Positions 1 through 10,100 are shown, counted from the first letter of the stretch. The stretch is DNA of 64,000 bases from Roseburia intestinalis L1-82 (GCF_900537995.1 NZ_LR027880.1:1186001-1250000); one strand, 5' to 3'. Program-made: numbers and translations. The notes: generated by a model from the sequence alone, not told the origin.

Positions 1-1
1 C

Positions 2-2719
2 TGCCTGTATACGGATGAGGAAGGCAGACTGTGGGTTGGAACGAATGACAGCGGACTTTCCATCTTTATCAATGATACGGTTGTAAATGTTATTACTGAA
101 AAACAGGGACTTGCATCGGATTCGGTGCGCTGTATTACACAGTGCGCAGATGGAAATTATTATGTTGGAACAGCCGGGGCACTTTCCATTGTCACATTAG
201 CAGGTGGGTTAAATGTGAAAAAGACAATGGAAGATATTGTGTATGTAAAAAGTATGGATGCAGATGCAAATGGAACAGTTGCAGCGGTAACCGATGATGG
301 AAAACTGTATTTTATCAGGCAGGGAAAGATCACGGATGTTGTGGAGCCATCCGAGGGAGATGATTTTTCCTGCTGTAAGTTTGATGAAAACGGGCTTTTG
401 TATGCCGGAACTTCACAGAATGAGATACTTTGCTATGGCTGTGATACGGGAGAGTGGAAATACAGGGAAACGAAAGGCTGTGAAGAATTATCCAATATAA
501 AGTCACTGTATTTTTTAGATGACGGAGCCATGTTTGTCTGTGCCGATAACGGAGTGGGATATTTTGTAGAACAGACAGATTTTAAAATGATAAATACAGA
601 TACATTCAACAGTTCGATTGATCATATGCTGATGGATTATCAGGGAAATCTCTGGTTTACATCGTCAAGGCTTGGCGTTCTTCGTTTATGTAAGTCGGTA
701 TTTACATCATTGCAGACAGGAGCTATCCAGGAAAATCAGGTTGTCAATTCAGTTACGAAATGGCAGAACAGGTTTTATATAGGAACGGACAGCGGATTAG
801 AGGTAATGGATGAAGAGACCGGAGAAGAATATACGGATGATGTTACGGAAACCTTAGCTGGCACAAGAATACGATGTATTCGGACAGACAGCTGTGGAAA
901 CTTGTGGATCTGCACAACGGGAAAGGGCATTTATGAGATTACAGCAAAAGGAGAGACTTTTGTCTATGATAATGCCAGTGGGGCAAATGGTAATAAATAC
1001 CGTACCGTCGAAGAACTAAAAAACGGGACGATACTTGCGGCAGGAGATGCGGGACTTACATTTATCCGGGATGGGGAGATTACAAAAGTGACCGGTGAAA
1101 CAGATGGACTTACGGTACCGAAGATTCTTTGTGTATTAGAACAGGAAGATGGAACCATATTTGCCGGCACGGATGGAAATGGAATCGCGGTGATAAAAAA
1201 TGGAAAAGTGGAAGATGTTTACAACAAAGAGGATGGATTAAGCTCAGAGGTGATCCTCCGTATGGTGAAAAATGAGGATGGAGGTGTATTTATTGTAACA
1301 AGTAATGGAATCTGTTACATGGATACGGAAGGAAAAATCAGGAGTCTTGATAAATTTCCTTATTATAATAATTATGATATTGTGGAGGGAATCGACCATA
1401 CTTTGTTTATATCAGGGTCAGCGGGGATCTATGTTGTGGATAAAGAGGATCTTTTGTCCGGGAGGAAATTAGAGTATAAACTGTTAAACAGTGATGCCGG
1501 GCTTAACCGGGCGCTGACACCAAATGCATGGAATTATGTAGATGAGAATATGAATTTCTATTTTTCCACAGATACGGGCGTGATTTGTATGGATCTTAAA
1601 AATTATGAGGTTTCCGTCCGTTCCTACCGTATGCAGATGAAATCCGTAAAAATAGATGATGTATCGCATTTTGTCAGACGTGGAGAGGTGATCTATCTGG
1701 AAAGGGGAGCAGAAAAGCTTGAGATATTTCCGGAAATTATCAATTATTCCGTGAATATCCCTTATGTAAGTGTTTACTTAGAGGGGTATGACAGTGAGCC
1801 GCAGGTGGTGTCCCAAAGTGAGATGTCCAGTGTGATTTATACAAATCTTCCGGTAGGAACCTATAAGTTTCATATTGCGGTGCTGGATCATAAGGGACAG
1901 AATCCGGTAGTGGAAAGTGTGTATACCATTGAAAAAAAGGCAGAGATCTACGATCACTGGTGGTTTGTGGTTTATATAGTGGCAGTGTTTACGTTAGCAG
2001 TAGCTTATCTGACCTGGATGATTTTTCATACACAGGTGCAGAGAGTGATCAATCTTCAGAAAAAGGAGATTGAACTGGTAAAAAAGCAGCTGGAAATGGG
2101 GAATGAGACGGTACTTACGATTGCTAAGACGGTAGACGCTAAAGATGTAAGGACGAGTCAGCATTCTGAGCGTGTGGCAGAATATTCCGTACTGATCGCA
2201 AAAGAACTTGGGTTTGATGAGAAAAGCTGTGAGGATCTGAAAAAGGCAGCACTTTTACATGATATCGGAAAGATCGGTATTCCCGACCGGATTTTAAATA
2301 AGCCGGAGAAATTAACAGACGAGGAATATGGAATTATGAAATCGCATGTGACGAAAGGTGCGGAGATCTTAAAAAGTTTCACGATCGTAGACCATGTGGA
2401 AGAAGGTGCCTTATATCATCATGAAAGATACGATGGAAAAGGATATGTGCACGGGTTAAAAGGAGAAGAAATCCCGATCAATGCCAGAATTATCGGAATT
2501 GCAGATACATTTGATGCAATGACGGCGAATCGCGTTTACCGGAAACAGTTGGATATGGCCTATGTGATACAGGAACTGAAAAATGGAAGGGGAACGCAGT
2601 TTGATCCAGGACTTGTCGATGTTATGTTAGGACTGATTGACAATGGAAAGATTGACATATGCAGTCTGTACAAAGAACATGCACATGCAGATCATAGTAG
2701 GGAAAAAGAGGAGGAGTAA
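2..2719 (+). CDS. Two-component-type beta-propeller sensor with C-terminal HD-GYP domain (5' end outside window)
   Basis: The reading frame is open to the left edge, so the gene starts upstream of the window. The N-terminal part holds repeated propeller blades with the pattern 'G.LWVGT...G', as in the sensor half of hybrid two-component proteins. A Y_Y_Y-like beta domain and one membrane segment near nt 1955-2025 follow, then a short coiled linker. The C-terminus is an HD-GYP domain with HDIGKIGIPD and HHERYDGKGY, the usual cyclic-di-GMP phosphodiesterase fold. The GYP signature reads GYV here, so activity is not certain. A ligand is probably sensed outside the membrane and turned into c-di-GMP hydrolysis inside. 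The next gene starts one base after the stop and encodes a periplasmic-type binding protein, which could present the ligand. Confidence 0.88.
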   Translation, partial: CLYTDEEGRLWVGTNDSGLSIFINDTVVNVITEKQGLASDSVRCITQCADGNYYVGTAGALSIVTLAGGLNVKKTMEDIVYVKSMDADANGTVAAVTDDGKLYFIRQGKITDVVEPSEGDDFSCCKFDENGLLYAGTSQNEILCYGCDTGEWKYRETKGCEELSNIKSLYFLDDGAMFVCADNGVGYFVEQTDFKMINTDTFNSSIDHMLMDYQGNLWFTSSRLGVLRLCKSVFTSLQTGAIQENQVVNSVTKWQNRFYIGTDSGLEVMDEETGEEYTDDVTETLAGTRIRCIRTDSCGNLWICTTGKGIYEITAKGETFVYDNASGANGNKYRTVEELKNGTILAAGDAGLTFIRDGEITKVTGETDGLTVPKILCVLEQEDGTIFAGTDGNGIAVIKNGKVEDVYNKEDGLSSEVILRMVKNEDGGVFIVTSNGICYMDTEGKIRSLDKFPYYNNYDIVEGIDHTLFISGSAGIYVVDKEDLLSGRKLEYKLLNSDAGLNRALTPNAWNYVDENMNFYFSTDTGVICMDLKNYEVSVRSYRMQMKSVKIDDVSHFVRRGEVIYLERGAEKLEIFPEIINYSVNIPYVSVYLEGYDSEPQVVSQSEMSSVIYTNLPVGTYKFHIAVLDHKGQNPVVESVYTIEKKAEIYDHWWFVVYIVAVFTLAVAYLTWMIFHTQVQRVINLQKKEIELVKKQLEMGNETVLTIAKTVDAKDVRTSQHSERVAEYSVLIAKELGFDEKSCEDLKKAALLHDIGKIGIPDRILNKPEKLTDEEYGIMKSHVTKGAEILKSFTIVDHVEEGALYHHERYDGKGYVHGLKGEEIPINARIIGIADTFDAMTANRVYRKQLDMAYVIQELKNGRGTQFDPGLVDVMLGLIDNGKIDICSLYKEHAHADHSREKEEE

Positions 2720-2720
2720 G

Positions 2721-3911
2721 GTGAAAAAAGTATATCTTGTGACATTGTGCACCTGTCTGGTTGTGATTGCTCTTGTGTCGGCATCTGTATACTTTCTGAG
2801 AGACGAAGAAAAAGAGATCACTGTTGGTTTTGTGTATGTTGGAGATGCGAGTACCGCATATACCAGCAATTTTATTGATGCGCAGGAGGCAATCAAGACA
2901 AAATACGGGGATCAGGTAAAAGCCATTGCACTCAATAATGTTGCGGAGGGAACGGAAAGGGAGTACTTACAGCAGCTTGTGGATGCCGGGTGTGACCTGA
3001 TTTTTACGACCAGTTATAATTATGGAACCGTTACGAAGGAGTTTGCAGAAAAATATCCCGGGATCGAGTTTTGTATGGCAACATGTGCGAATGCAAATGA
3101 AGAACCTGTTTTAAAAAATTATCATACATTTATGGGGAAAATTTATCAGGGAAGATATACGGCGGGAGTGGCAGCCGGGATGAAAATGAAAGAACTGATA
3201 AAAGAAGGCGTGATCACAGAGCAGCAGGCAAAGATCGGATATGTTGCAGCCTATCCTTATGCGGAGGTGATCTCCGGATATACGGCATTTTTGCTCGGAG
3301 TGAGATCAGTCGTACCGGATGCGGTGATGACAGTGCGTTATACCAATAAATGGAATGATTATCGGACGGAAAAAAAGTATGCCAAAGACCTGATCGATGA
3401 GGGCTGTGTGATCATATCACAGCATTCGGATACCGCAGGCCCGGCTACCGCGTGTGAGGAAACTGCTGCGGGGACCCCGGTTTATCTGGTAAGTTATAAT
3501 CAGAGTATGGAAGATGTGGCGCCGACCACTTATCTCACCGGGTGCAAGATCAACTGGGAACCCTATATGATGGGAGCTGTGGATGCAGTTTTAAACGACC
3601 GTGTGATTGAGAAAAGTATCAAAGGAACTGTCAATGGAAATGATATTGGTGCCGGTTTTGAAGAAGACTGGGTGCAGATGTTAGAGTTAAATGAAATTAC
3701 GGCTGCGGATGGCACAGTGGAAAAAATGCAGAAAGTGATCCGGCAGTTTGAGCAGGGGAAACTGGATGTGTTCCGGGGAGATTATGTCGGGGCAGATCCG
3801 GATGACCCGGACGATACTTATGATCTGAATCAGGGATATACGGAGAATGAGTTTGCGTCTGCACCTTCGTTTCATTATGTGCTGAAAGATGTGATCCGGA
3901 TAGAAGAATAG
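2721..3911 (+). CDS. BMP family (PnrA-like) substrate-binding protein, membrane-anchored
   Basis: The protein has about 396 residues from the GTG start at 2721, which follows GAGGAG and lies one base after the previous stop. A single hydrophobic N-terminal segment (about residues 4-24) lacks a lipobox cysteine, so the protein is probably anchored by an uncleaved or signal-like helix. The rest resembles the basic membrane protein family, with 'VGFVYVGD' at the start, 'CDLIFTTSYNYG' and 'GRYTAGVAAG'. Family members bind nucleosides or related ligands for ABC import. No ABC ATPase or permease lies nearby, so a sensory role with the preceding propeller/HD-GYP protein is a reasonable inference. 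The ligand cannot be read from the sequence. Confidence 0.82.
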   Translation: MKKVYLVTLCTCLVVIALVSASVYFLRDEEKEITVGFVYVGDASTAYTSNFIDAQEAIKTKYGDQVKAIALNNVAEGTEREYLQQLVDAGCDLIFTTSYNYGTVTKEFAEKYPGIEFCMATCANANEEPVLKNYHTFMGKIYQGRYTAGVAAGMKMKELIKEGVITEQQAKIGYVAAYPYAEVISGYTAFLLGVRSVVPDAVMTVRYTNKWNDYRTEKKYAKDLIDEGCVIISQHSDTAGPATACEETAAGTPVYLVSYNQSMEDVAPTTYLTGCKINWEPYMMGAVDAVLNDRVIEKSIKGTVNGNDIGAGFEEDWVQMLELNEITAADGTVEKMQKVIRQFEQGKLDVFRGDYVGADPDDPDDTYDLNQGYTENEFASAPSFHYVLKDVIRIEE

Positions 3912-3929
3912 GGGATTGTGAGGGAAAAA

Positions 3930-3980
3930 GTCCTGCGGATGCAGAGCATATCGTATTCGCAGGACAGTTTATATTTTTTT
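3930..3980 (+). terminator. Rho-independent terminator after the BMP gene
   Basis: The arms GTCCTGCG (3930-3937) and CGCAGGAC (3958-3965) pair, and further pairs extend inward. A T-rich run (3967-3980) follows. The structure separates the upstream operon from clpB. Confidence 0.75.
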
Positions 3981-3990
3981 TATAAAATAA

Positions 3991-4033
3991 TTAGCACTCA
4001 CCTCTTGACAGTGCTAACAAACGGGTGTATAAC
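3991..4033 (+). promoter_or_regulatory. clpB promoter overlapping a CIRCE (HrcA) operator
   Basis: TTAGCACTC, nine bases, then CAGTGCTAA (3991-4017) is a CIRCE inverted repeat with one mismatch from the classical half-site. The -35 box TTGACA (4005-4010) lies inside it. TATAAC (4028-4033) follows after a 17-base spacer. HrcA bound here would block RNA polymerase directly, so clpB should be a class I heat-shock gene. Confidence 0.9.
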
Positions 4034-4076
4034 ACAAATTGTAAACGGAAAAAGATATAAATAAGAGGGAAAACTC

Positions 4077-4120
4077 ATGATGGTCCGCCATCATTTGATA
4101 TAGATGTCCAGTTTGGACCA
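4077..4120 (+). other. Paired hairpins in the clpB 5' untranslated region
   Basis: ATGATGG/CCATCAT (4077-4094, loop TCCG) and GTCCA/TGGAC (4106-4118, loop GTT) form two small hairpins in the roughly 108-nt leader. TGGTCC (4081-4086) could instead pair with GGACCA (4115-4120), so a mutually exclusive fold is possible. No function is known. Confidence 0.4.
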
Positions 4121-4147
4121 CAATTGAATAAGAGGGAGGAAGAATAT

Positions 4148-6730
4148 ATGAACATTCAGAAATTTACACAGAAGTCCGTAGAAGCGATCAATGATTGTGA
4201 AAAACTTGCATATGAATATGGCAATCAGGAAATCGAGCAGGAACATCTGCTTGTTGCATTGCTGCAGCAGGAAGACGGACTGATTTTAAAACTGATAGAA
4301 AAAATGGAAATCCAGAAAGAGCATTTTCTGGATAACGCAAAGAAACATCTCGCAGCAAGGGTAAAGGTATCCGGCGGTCAGGTCTATGTCGGACAGGACT
4401 TAAATAAAGTGCTGATCCATGCAGAGGACGAGGCAAAGCAGATGGGAGACGAATATGTTTCCGTGGAGCATCTTTTTCTTGCATTGTTAAAATACCCGAA
4501 CAAGGCGATGAAGGAGATCTTTAAAGAGTATGGGATCACGAGAGACCGGTTTTTACAGGCACTCTCAACCGTGCGCGGCAACCAGCGTGTTGTTTCGGAC
4601 AATCCGGAAGCTACTTATGATACTCTTGAAAAATACGGTTACGATATGGTAGCGCGTGCAAAAGAGCAGAAACTTGATCCGGTCATCGGGCGTGATGATG
4701 AGATCCGTAACGTGGTTCGCATCCTTTCCCGTAAGACGAAAAATAACCCGGTACTGATCGGTGAGCCTGGTGTAGGTAAGACCGCAGTCGTAGAGGGGCT
4801 TGCACAGCGTATCGTAAAAGGGGATGTGCCGGAAGGCTTAAAAGACAAAAAGTTATTTGCACTGGATATGGGTGCCCTGGTAGCAGGTGCGAAGTATCGT
4901 GGTGAATTTGAGGAGCGTTTGAAAGCGGTTCTTGATGATATCAAAAATTCTGACGGACAGATCATCCTGTTTATCGATGAGCTGCACACGATCGTCGGAG
5001 CCGGAAAAACGGACGGCGCAATGGATGCCGGACAGCTGTTAAAACCTATGCTTGCGCGTGGTGAACTGCATTGTATCGGTGCAACGACACTCGATGAGTA
5101 CCGTGAATATATTGAAAAAGATGCAGCGTTAGAGCGAAGATTCCAGCCGGTTATGGTGGATGAGCCGACGGTTGAGGATACGATCTCCATTCTGCGTGGT
5201 TTAAAGGAGCGCTACGAAGTGTTCCACGGTGTAAAGATCACAGACTCTGCGTTAGTATCGGCAGCAGTGCTCTCAAACCGTTATATTTCCGACCGTTTCC
5301 TGCCGGATAAAGCGATCGACCTTGTGGATGAGGCATGTGCCCTGATCAAGACAGAACTTGATTCCATGCCGACAGAACTCGATGAATTAAACCGTCGTGT
5401 CATGCAGCTTGAGATTGAGGAAACCGCATTAAAGAAAGAAACAGACAGGTTAAGCCAGGAGCGTCTCGCTGACCTGCAGAAAGAATTGGCAGAACTGCGC
5501 GATACGTTTAATACGAAAAAAGCGCAGTGGGAAAATGAAAAGAAATCGGTAGAAAAAGTCCAGAAACTGCGTGAGGAGATCGAGACAGTCAAAAATGAGA
5601 TCAAGACCGCACAGCAGAATTATGATCTGGAAAAAGCAGCAGAATTGCAGTATGGCAAATTGCCGCAGTTAGAAAAACAGTTGGAAGCCGAAGAAGAGGA
5701 AGTAAAGAACCGTGATCTTTCCCTGGTACATGAAAATGTCAGCGAGGAGGAGATTGCACGTATTATTTCCCGCTGGACCGGTATCCCGGTTGCAAAACTG
5801 ACGGAGAGTGAGAGAAACAAGACACTTCATCTCGATGAGGAACTACACAAACGTGTCATCGGACAGGACGAGGGTGTCACAAAGGTTACAGAAGCGATCA
5901 TCCGTTCCAAAGCAGGTATCAAAGATCCGACAAAGCCGATCGGTTCGTTCCTGTTCTTAGGACCTACCGGTGTTGGTAAGACGGAGCTCGCAAAGGCACT
6001 TGCGGCAAGCCTGTTTGATGACGAGTCTAACATGGTGCGTCTTGATATGAGTGAGTATATGGAGAAATATTCCGTCTCCCGTTTAATCGGAGCACCTCCA
6101 GGATATGTCGGATACGATGAGGGCGGTCAGCTCACCGAGGCAGTCCGCAGAAAACCATATTCCGTTGTACTGTTTGATGAGGTGGAAAAAGCACATCCGG
6201 ATGTATTCAATGTGCTGTTACAGGTACTTGATGATGGACGTATCACCGATTCGCAGGGCAGGACTGTGGACTTTAAAAACACGATCATTATTATGACGTC
6301 AAACCTTGGTTCGGCGCATCTGCTCGAAGGAATTGATGATAACGGAGATATCAATCCGGAGTGTGAAGAGGCAGTCATGAATGAACTGAGAGGACACTTC
6401 CGTCCGGAATTTTTGAACCGTCTCGATGAGATCATCATGTTCAAGCCACTCACAAAAGGCAATATCGGCAACATCATCAACCTTCTGATCACAGATCTCA
6501 ACAAACGTCTTTCTGACCGTGAGATCACAGTGGAGCTGACAGATGCGGCAAAGCAGTATATCGTGGACAACGGATACGATCCGGTTTATGGTGCAAGACC
6601 GTTAAAGCGTTTCTTACAGAAACATGTGGAGACACTTTCTGCAAAACTGATTCTTGCGGATGAGGTGAGGGAAGGCGATACGATCCTGATTGACGTGGAA
6701 GGAGACCATCTGACTGCGCGCGTAAAGTGA
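4148..6730 (+). CDS. clpB: ATP-dependent disaggregase ClpB
   Basis: The protein has about 860 residues, the normal ClpB length. The start is ATG 4148, after GGGAGGA at 4134-4140; an upstream in-frame TTG at 4124 lacks such a site. The order is an N-terminal Clp repeat domain (about 1-145), AAA+ module 1 with Walker [10 protein letters not shown] and Walker B ILFIDELH, a long coiled-coil middle domain (about 400-530, rich in E, K and L), and AAA+ module 2 with GPTGVGKTE and [13 protein letters not shown]. ClpB threads aggregated proteins and works with DnaK. The middle domain separates it from ClpA and ClpC, which lack or shorten it. The CIRCE site upstream agrees with heat-shock control. It is a single-gene transcript bounded by terminators. 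Confidence 0.97.
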   Translation: MNIQKFTQKSVEAINDCEKLAYEYGNQEIEQEHLLVALLQQEDGLILKLIEKMEIQKEHFLDNAKKHLAARVKVSGGQVYVGQDLNKVLIHAEDEAKQMGDEYVSVEHLFLALLKYPNKAMKEIFKEYGITRDRFLQALSTVRGNQRVVSDNPEATYDTLEKYGYDMVARAKEQKLDPVIGRDDEIRNVVRILSRKTKNNPVLIGEPGVGKTAVVEGLAQRIVKGDVPEGLKDKKLFALDMGALVAGAKYRGEFEERLKAVLDDIKNSDGQIILFIDELHTIVGAGKTDGAMDAGQLLKPMLARGELHCIGATTLDEYREYIEKDAALERRFQPVMVDEPTVEDTISILRGLKERYEVFHGVKITDSALVSAAVLSNRYISDRFLPDKAIDLVDEACALIKTELDSMPTELDELNRRVMQLEIEETALKKETDRLSQERLADLQKELAELRDTFNTKKAQWENEKKSVEKVQKLREEIETVKNEIKTAQQNYDLEKAAELQYGKLPQLEKQLEAEEEEVKNRDLSLVHENVSEEEIARIISRWTGIPVAKLTESERNKTLHLDEELHKRVIGQDEGVTKVTEAIIRSKAGIKDPTKPIGSFLFLGPTGVGKTELAKALAASLFDDESNMVRLDMSEYMEKYSVSRLIGAPPGYVGYDEGGQLTEAVRRKPYSVVLFDEVEKAHPDVFNVLLQVLDDGRITDSQGRTVDFKNTIIIMTSNLGSAHLLEGIDDNGDINPECEEAVMNELRGHFRPEFLNRLDEIIMFKPLTKGNIGNIINLLITDLNKRLSDREITVELTDAAKQYIVDNGYDPVYGARPLKRFLQKHVETLSAKLILADEVREGDTILIDVEGDHLTARVK

Positions 6731-6805
6731 CAGATTGTGGATGGTAGCGAGAGAATCAGACAATGTGCCTGAAGAGATAATTGTATAGATACAAAATAGA
6801 AAAAG

Positions 6806-6843
6806 AAGGACTTTATCCCCAAAACGGATAGAGTCCTTTTTTC
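6806..6843 (+). terminator. Terminator between clpB and the convergent MATE gene
   Basis: AAGGACTTTATCC and GGATAGAGTCCTT pair around a short loop and are followed by T residues. The left side is A-rich, so it could work in both directions. Confidence 0.85.
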
Positions 6844-6901
6844 AATAGTTGTATTTTGAAGATGAAGGAACATGATGAGGAAGAAATCTGAAAAAATTCG
6901 T

Positions 6902-8224
6902 TTATTTGCTGTGTACTTTGCGCAGCAAAAGCGGCAGCTCCACGGTCAGCATGGCAATCCAGCCGGCAAGGTAGGAATACGGCAGCGCCTCAATGCCAAG
7001 ATGCATTTTAAAGACGAGAGGTGCGGCGGCAAGCACGCGGATTCCCATATTTACAAAACTGCTGATAAGTGTGATCTTTAAATCGCCGATACCGCGGAAA
7101 TACCCCTGGATCCCGTTTGTGACAGCCGGCAGTATATACATCAGGGAGATCAGATGCAGGTAGATAACACCGTGTCCGATGACTTCCTCATCTTTGATGA
7201 AGCAGAGCATAAATTCTCTTGCAAATAAAAAGCAGAGCGCAAACACGATCAGACCATAAATGATCTCAAGAATCATACCGCAGCGGAATCCCTCCCGCAT
7301 GCGGTCTTTTTTTCCGGCACCTTTATTCTGTGCCATCAGGGCAGTCATGGCGTGCGCAATATTCTGTTCCGGCGTGTAGGCAAAATCATCGATTCTGTTT
7401 ACGATGGCAAATGCGGCAGCAACCGAAACGCCCATGGTGTTGACGATCGCCTGGATCCCGAGTTTACCGAGCTGTACAGTTGCCTGCTGCAATGCTGATG
7501 TCCAGCCATATGCAATCGTGCGCAGTAAAAGTGAACGGTCAAACACCAGCCATTTTTTCCCAAGTCTTAATAATGGCACTTTTTTCTGGATATAGATGAC
7601 ACAGAAAACGCAGCATAAGGCTTCACTCAGCACGGTAGATACCGCGCAGCCGTTGCTGCCGGCTTTCAACACGACAACAAAAAACAGATCCCCTAAAATA
7701 TTTAAAACGGCACTGATCATCAGAAAATAAAGAGGGGTATTGCTGTCACCGAGTGCACGCAGTGTGCTCGAAAAAAAGTTGTACAGAAAAGTAAAGACCA
7801 GTCCCCAAAAGATGATCTGTAAGTATTCTGTTGTGAGGGATAAAATACTTGCGTCCGCCTGCATTAAGATCAGGATCGGTCTTGCAAACAGGATACATGC
7901 TGTGGATAAGATCAACGAAAAAATAACGCCGGAGAGCATGGTGGTACTGATCTGGCGGTGCAGCGTGTCGTAATCTTTTGCCCCATACTGCATTCCCATT
8001 AAAATGCTGGCACCCATGCACAGTCCGTTTAAAAACAGGATCATCAGAGTGGAAATCGGATTGCAGATGCCGACAGCGGCAAGTGCTTCTTTTCCGACAA
8101 AATGCCCGACAATGATACTGTCTACGGCATTGTAGGTAAGCTGGAACAGGTTGCCGAGCACGAGCGGGATCGTAAAGCGGATCAGGATCGGCATGATTTT
8201 TCCGGTGGTAAGATCTTTGGTCAT
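6902..8224 (-). CDS. MATE family efflux transporter
   Basis: The 440-residue protein has about twelve hydrophobic segments, typical of MatE/NorM-type exporters. The N-terminus TKDLTTGKIMPILIRFTIPLVLGNLFQLTYNAVDSIIVG is the standard first helix region, and two homologous MatE halves are visible. Such proteins export cationic drugs or metabolites using Na+ or H+ gradients. The substrate cannot be predicted. The gene lies 32 nt downstream of the patatin-like gene on the same strand, so the two probably share a transcript from the promoter near 9160. Its 3' end faces clpB across a terminator. Confidence 0.93.
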   Translation of the reverse strand: MTKDLTTGKIMPILIRFTIPLVLGNLFQLTYNAVDSIIVGHFVGKEALAAVGICNPISTLMILFLNGLCMGASILMGMQYGAKDYDTLHRQISTTMLSGVIFSLILSTACILFARPILILMQADASILSLTTEYLQIIFWGLVFTFLYNFFSSTLRALGDSNTPLYFLMISAVLNILGDLFFVVVLKAGSNGCAVSTVLSEALCCVFCVIYIQKKVPLLRLGKKWLVFDRSLLLRTIAYGWTSALQQATVQLGKLGIQAIVNTMGVSVAAAFAIVNRIDDFAYTPEQNIAHAMTALMAQNKGAGKKDRMREGFRCGMILEIIYGLIVFALCFLFAREFMLCFIKDEEVIGHGVIYLHLISLMYILPAVTNGIQGYFRGIGDLKITLISSFVNMGIRVLAAAPLVFKMHLGIEALPYSYLAGWIAMLTVELPLLLRKVHSK

Positions 8225-8256
8225 AGTGGTAAAAGTCCTTTTATTTGTAAGATAAA

Positions 8257-9108
8257 TTAGTTCAAAAAATATTTCAACTCTTCTGCGCGGGCTTCATAAT
8301 CTGCAACTCCGAGATCATAAAGATCCTGTTCTAAGGCAGCATCCTTGGAAAAAGTACTAAGCGGCATATGGCGGCTTGGTGCAAAGATAAAAACATAGCC
8401 TTCTTTTTCTAGCCGGCAGGCAAGGTCGATGGATGCCTGATAATTAATATGCCGGTTGTCGATGCTTTGGATTGTTTTCGGATATTTATGCAGCATATGT
8501 TTATACAGCGGGCGGTGTGCCTCTGGTTTTTTTACGAAGTTCCTTGGATTTGAGAGGATAACGACCATTTTGGTACAGCCTTGTTCGATCGCATGGTGCA
8601 GCGGAATCGAATCGGCAACACCGCCGTCGTAATAGTAACGGTCTCCTACTTTTACAGGACGGCAGAAACCAGGCAGGGCGCAGCTTGCCATAACAGCACG
8701 GTAGTCGTCACGGACAATGTCGTATTTGGAAAAATAAGTTGCCCGCCCGGTTGCGGCATCGGTTGCAGGCATATAAAATTCAGCCGGATTTTCCATGACG
8801 GCAGAGTAATCAAGCGGATCTGCCCCATCGGAATTTGTCAGTGTCCCGTAAATATACTGCAGGCCAAATAAGTTTCCAGTATGTACTAAACTTCGTACGC
8901 TTAAGTAGCGCGGATCCCTTAGATGTTCCGTATAAAAACGGAGATTACGTCCCCGTTGTCCTGCAAGATAAGACAGCGTATTTGCAGCACCCGCAGATAC
9001 GCCGATGCAGTAGGAAAATGTGATATCATCGTCTAAAAATTTATCCAGAATGCCGGCACTGTATGCGCATTTCATACCACCGCCTTCTACTACAAGTCCT
9101 GTTTTCAT
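8257..9108 (-). CDS. Patatin-like phospholipase family protein
   Basis: The 283-residue protein shows the patatin layout: a glycine-rich oxyanion motif GGGMKCAYSAG (residues 9-19), the nucleophile elbow GVSAG with Ser38, and the catalytic Asp in the DGG motif of YYYDGGVADS. No signal peptide is present, so it should be cytoplasmic. It resembles the YjjU/RssA group of bacterial patatins, proposed lipid acyl hydrolases with poorly defined substrates. It is the first gene of a likely two-gene minus-strand operon with the MATE exporter. A functional link between the two is unproven. Confidence 0.9.
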   Translation of the reverse strand: MKTGLVVEGGGMKCAYSAGILDKFLDDDITFSYCIGVSAGAANTLSYLAGQRGRNLRFYTEHLRDPRYLSVRSLVHTGNLFGLQYIYGTLTNSDGADPLDYSAVMENPAEFYMPATDAATGRATYFSKYDIVRDDYRAVMASCALPGFCRPVKVGDRYYYDGGVADSIPLHHAIEQGCTKMVVILSNPRNFVKKPEAHRPLYKHMLHKYPKTIQSIDNRHINYQASIDLACRLEKEGYVFIFAPSRHMPLSTFSKDAALEQDLYDLGVADYEARAEELKYFLN

Positions 9109-9143
9109 AGTGTTCCTTTCTTTGTATTTTGATAGGTGTCAAA

Positions 9144-9187
9144 ATGAGCTCATGGACATTATACTTTATTTACTACAAATCGTTCAA
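9144..9187 (-). promoter_or_regulatory. Promoter of the patatin/MATE operon with palindrome
   Basis: Read on the minus strand, TTGAAC (9182-9187) and TATAAT (9158-9163) are 18 bases apart. The perfect palindrome ATGAGCTCAT (9144-9153) lies at the expected transcription start and could bind a repressor. The sequence between here and the maltose promoter also holds a CCGGTG/CACCGG hairpin (9208-9228). Nothing else is seen in the rest of this roughly 350-nt gap apart from the next entry. Confidence 0.6.
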
Positions 9188-9306
9188 TACCAACATAAAC
9201 AGATTTGCCGGTGTTTCTGTTTCACCGGATGGAAGTATGGAAAGAAAGGCTTGTCTGCTGTAAAATTCAACCGCAATTTTTGCAGTACATGAATTTTATT
9301 GACAAT

Positions 9307-9373
9307 TTACCAAAACGTTGTTGCTTTTTAAAATAGAGGATGATAATATAAATTTACCAAAACGTTTTGGTAA
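9307..9373 (+). promoter_or_regulatory. LacI-type operators and promoter of pgmB
   Basis: TTACCAAAACGTTTTGGTAA (9354-9373) is a perfect 20-bp palindrome with the central CG typical of LacI-family operators. A half-matching copy, TTACCAAAACGTTGTTGC, starts at 9307. A weak promoter, TTGTTG (9318-9323), 18 bases, GATAAT (9342-9347), would place the first site on the -35 box and the second on the start point. The nearby LacI-family protein is the likely ligand. Confidence 0.8.
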
Positions 9374-9458
9374 CTGGACGCATGAACATAGACAAGAGAG
9401 AAGACACACAGGATGATATCGGAAAACTAAGAGCGAGAGAAAGTATGGAGGTGTAGAA

Positions 9459-10100
9459 ATGTCATTAAAAGGACTTATTTTTGATCTGGACGGGGTGATC
9501 GTGTTTACAGATCAGTATCATTATAAAGCATGGAAACAGATGGCGGATGAGAAAGGTATTTACTTCGATCAGGAGATCAACAACCGGCTGCGCGGAGTGA
9601 GCCGTATGGATAGCCTGGAAATTATTCTGGAAAGATATGAGGGACATCCGTTAAGCGATGAGGAGAAACAGAAGATGGCGGAAGAGAAGAATGATATTTA
9701 TAAAAAACTTTTAGAGCAGATGACACCGGCAGATGTCAGTGATGAAGTGAAAGAAACTTTAGATGAGCTGCATAGAAGGGGTTATCTGCTTTCAATCGGA
9801 TCATCAAGCAGGAATGCAAAATATATTCTTGAGAGAACAGGAATTATCGACAAATTCGATGCAATTTCGGATGGAACAAATATTAAAAAATCCAAACCAG
9901 ATCCGGAAGTTTTCTTAAAAGCAGCAGAGTTTCTTGGCTTGAAGCCGGAAGAGTGCGGTGTTGTGGAAGATGCATATGCGGGAATTGATGCAGCAGTTTC
10001 CGGTCATATGACAGCAATTGCGATCGGCGATGCGGCAGGTTATGACAAAGCAGATTATAAGCTGTCTACATTTAAAGATTTACTGGACATTGCAAAATAA
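9459..10100 (+). CDS. pgmB: Beta-phosphoglucomutase
   Basis: The 213-residue HAD-superfamily protein has the nucleophile motif FDLDGVIVFTD near residue 9, with the conserved cap sequence YHYKAWK. It also has the GSSSRNAKYILERTG segment and the VVEDAYAGIDAA motif of beta-phosphoglucomutases. It converts beta-glucose 1-phosphate to glucose 6-phosphate. This is the step needed after inverting phosphorolysis by the GH65 enzyme encoded at 14688, which supports maltose phosphorylase as that partner. The start ATG follows GGAGGTG. It is separated from the LacI gene by a short gap, and the LacI operators upstream suggest control by maltose availability. Confidence 0.93.
   Translation: MSLKGLIFDLDGVIVFTDQYHYKAWKQMADEKGIYFDQEINNRLRGVSRMDSLEIILERYEGHPLSDEEKQKMAEEKNDIYKKLLEQMTPADVSDEVKETLDELHRRGYLLSIGSSSRNAKYILERTGIIDKFDAISDGTNIKKSKPDPEVFLKAAEFLGLKPEECGVVEDAYAGIDAAVSGHMTAIAIGDAAGYDKADYKLSTFKDLLDIAK

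Noticed and set aside
4639..5190. Long antisense frame in clpB
   Set aside because: It is Ser- and Arg-rich shadow coding opposite a certain gene; the same holds for other long antisense frames in clpB, pulA and dnaE.
9299..9304. TTGACA upstream of the first LacI half-site as the pgmB -35 box
   Set aside because: No -10 box lies at 16-18 bases; the TTGTTG-GATAAT pair downstream fits the spacing and the operators better.
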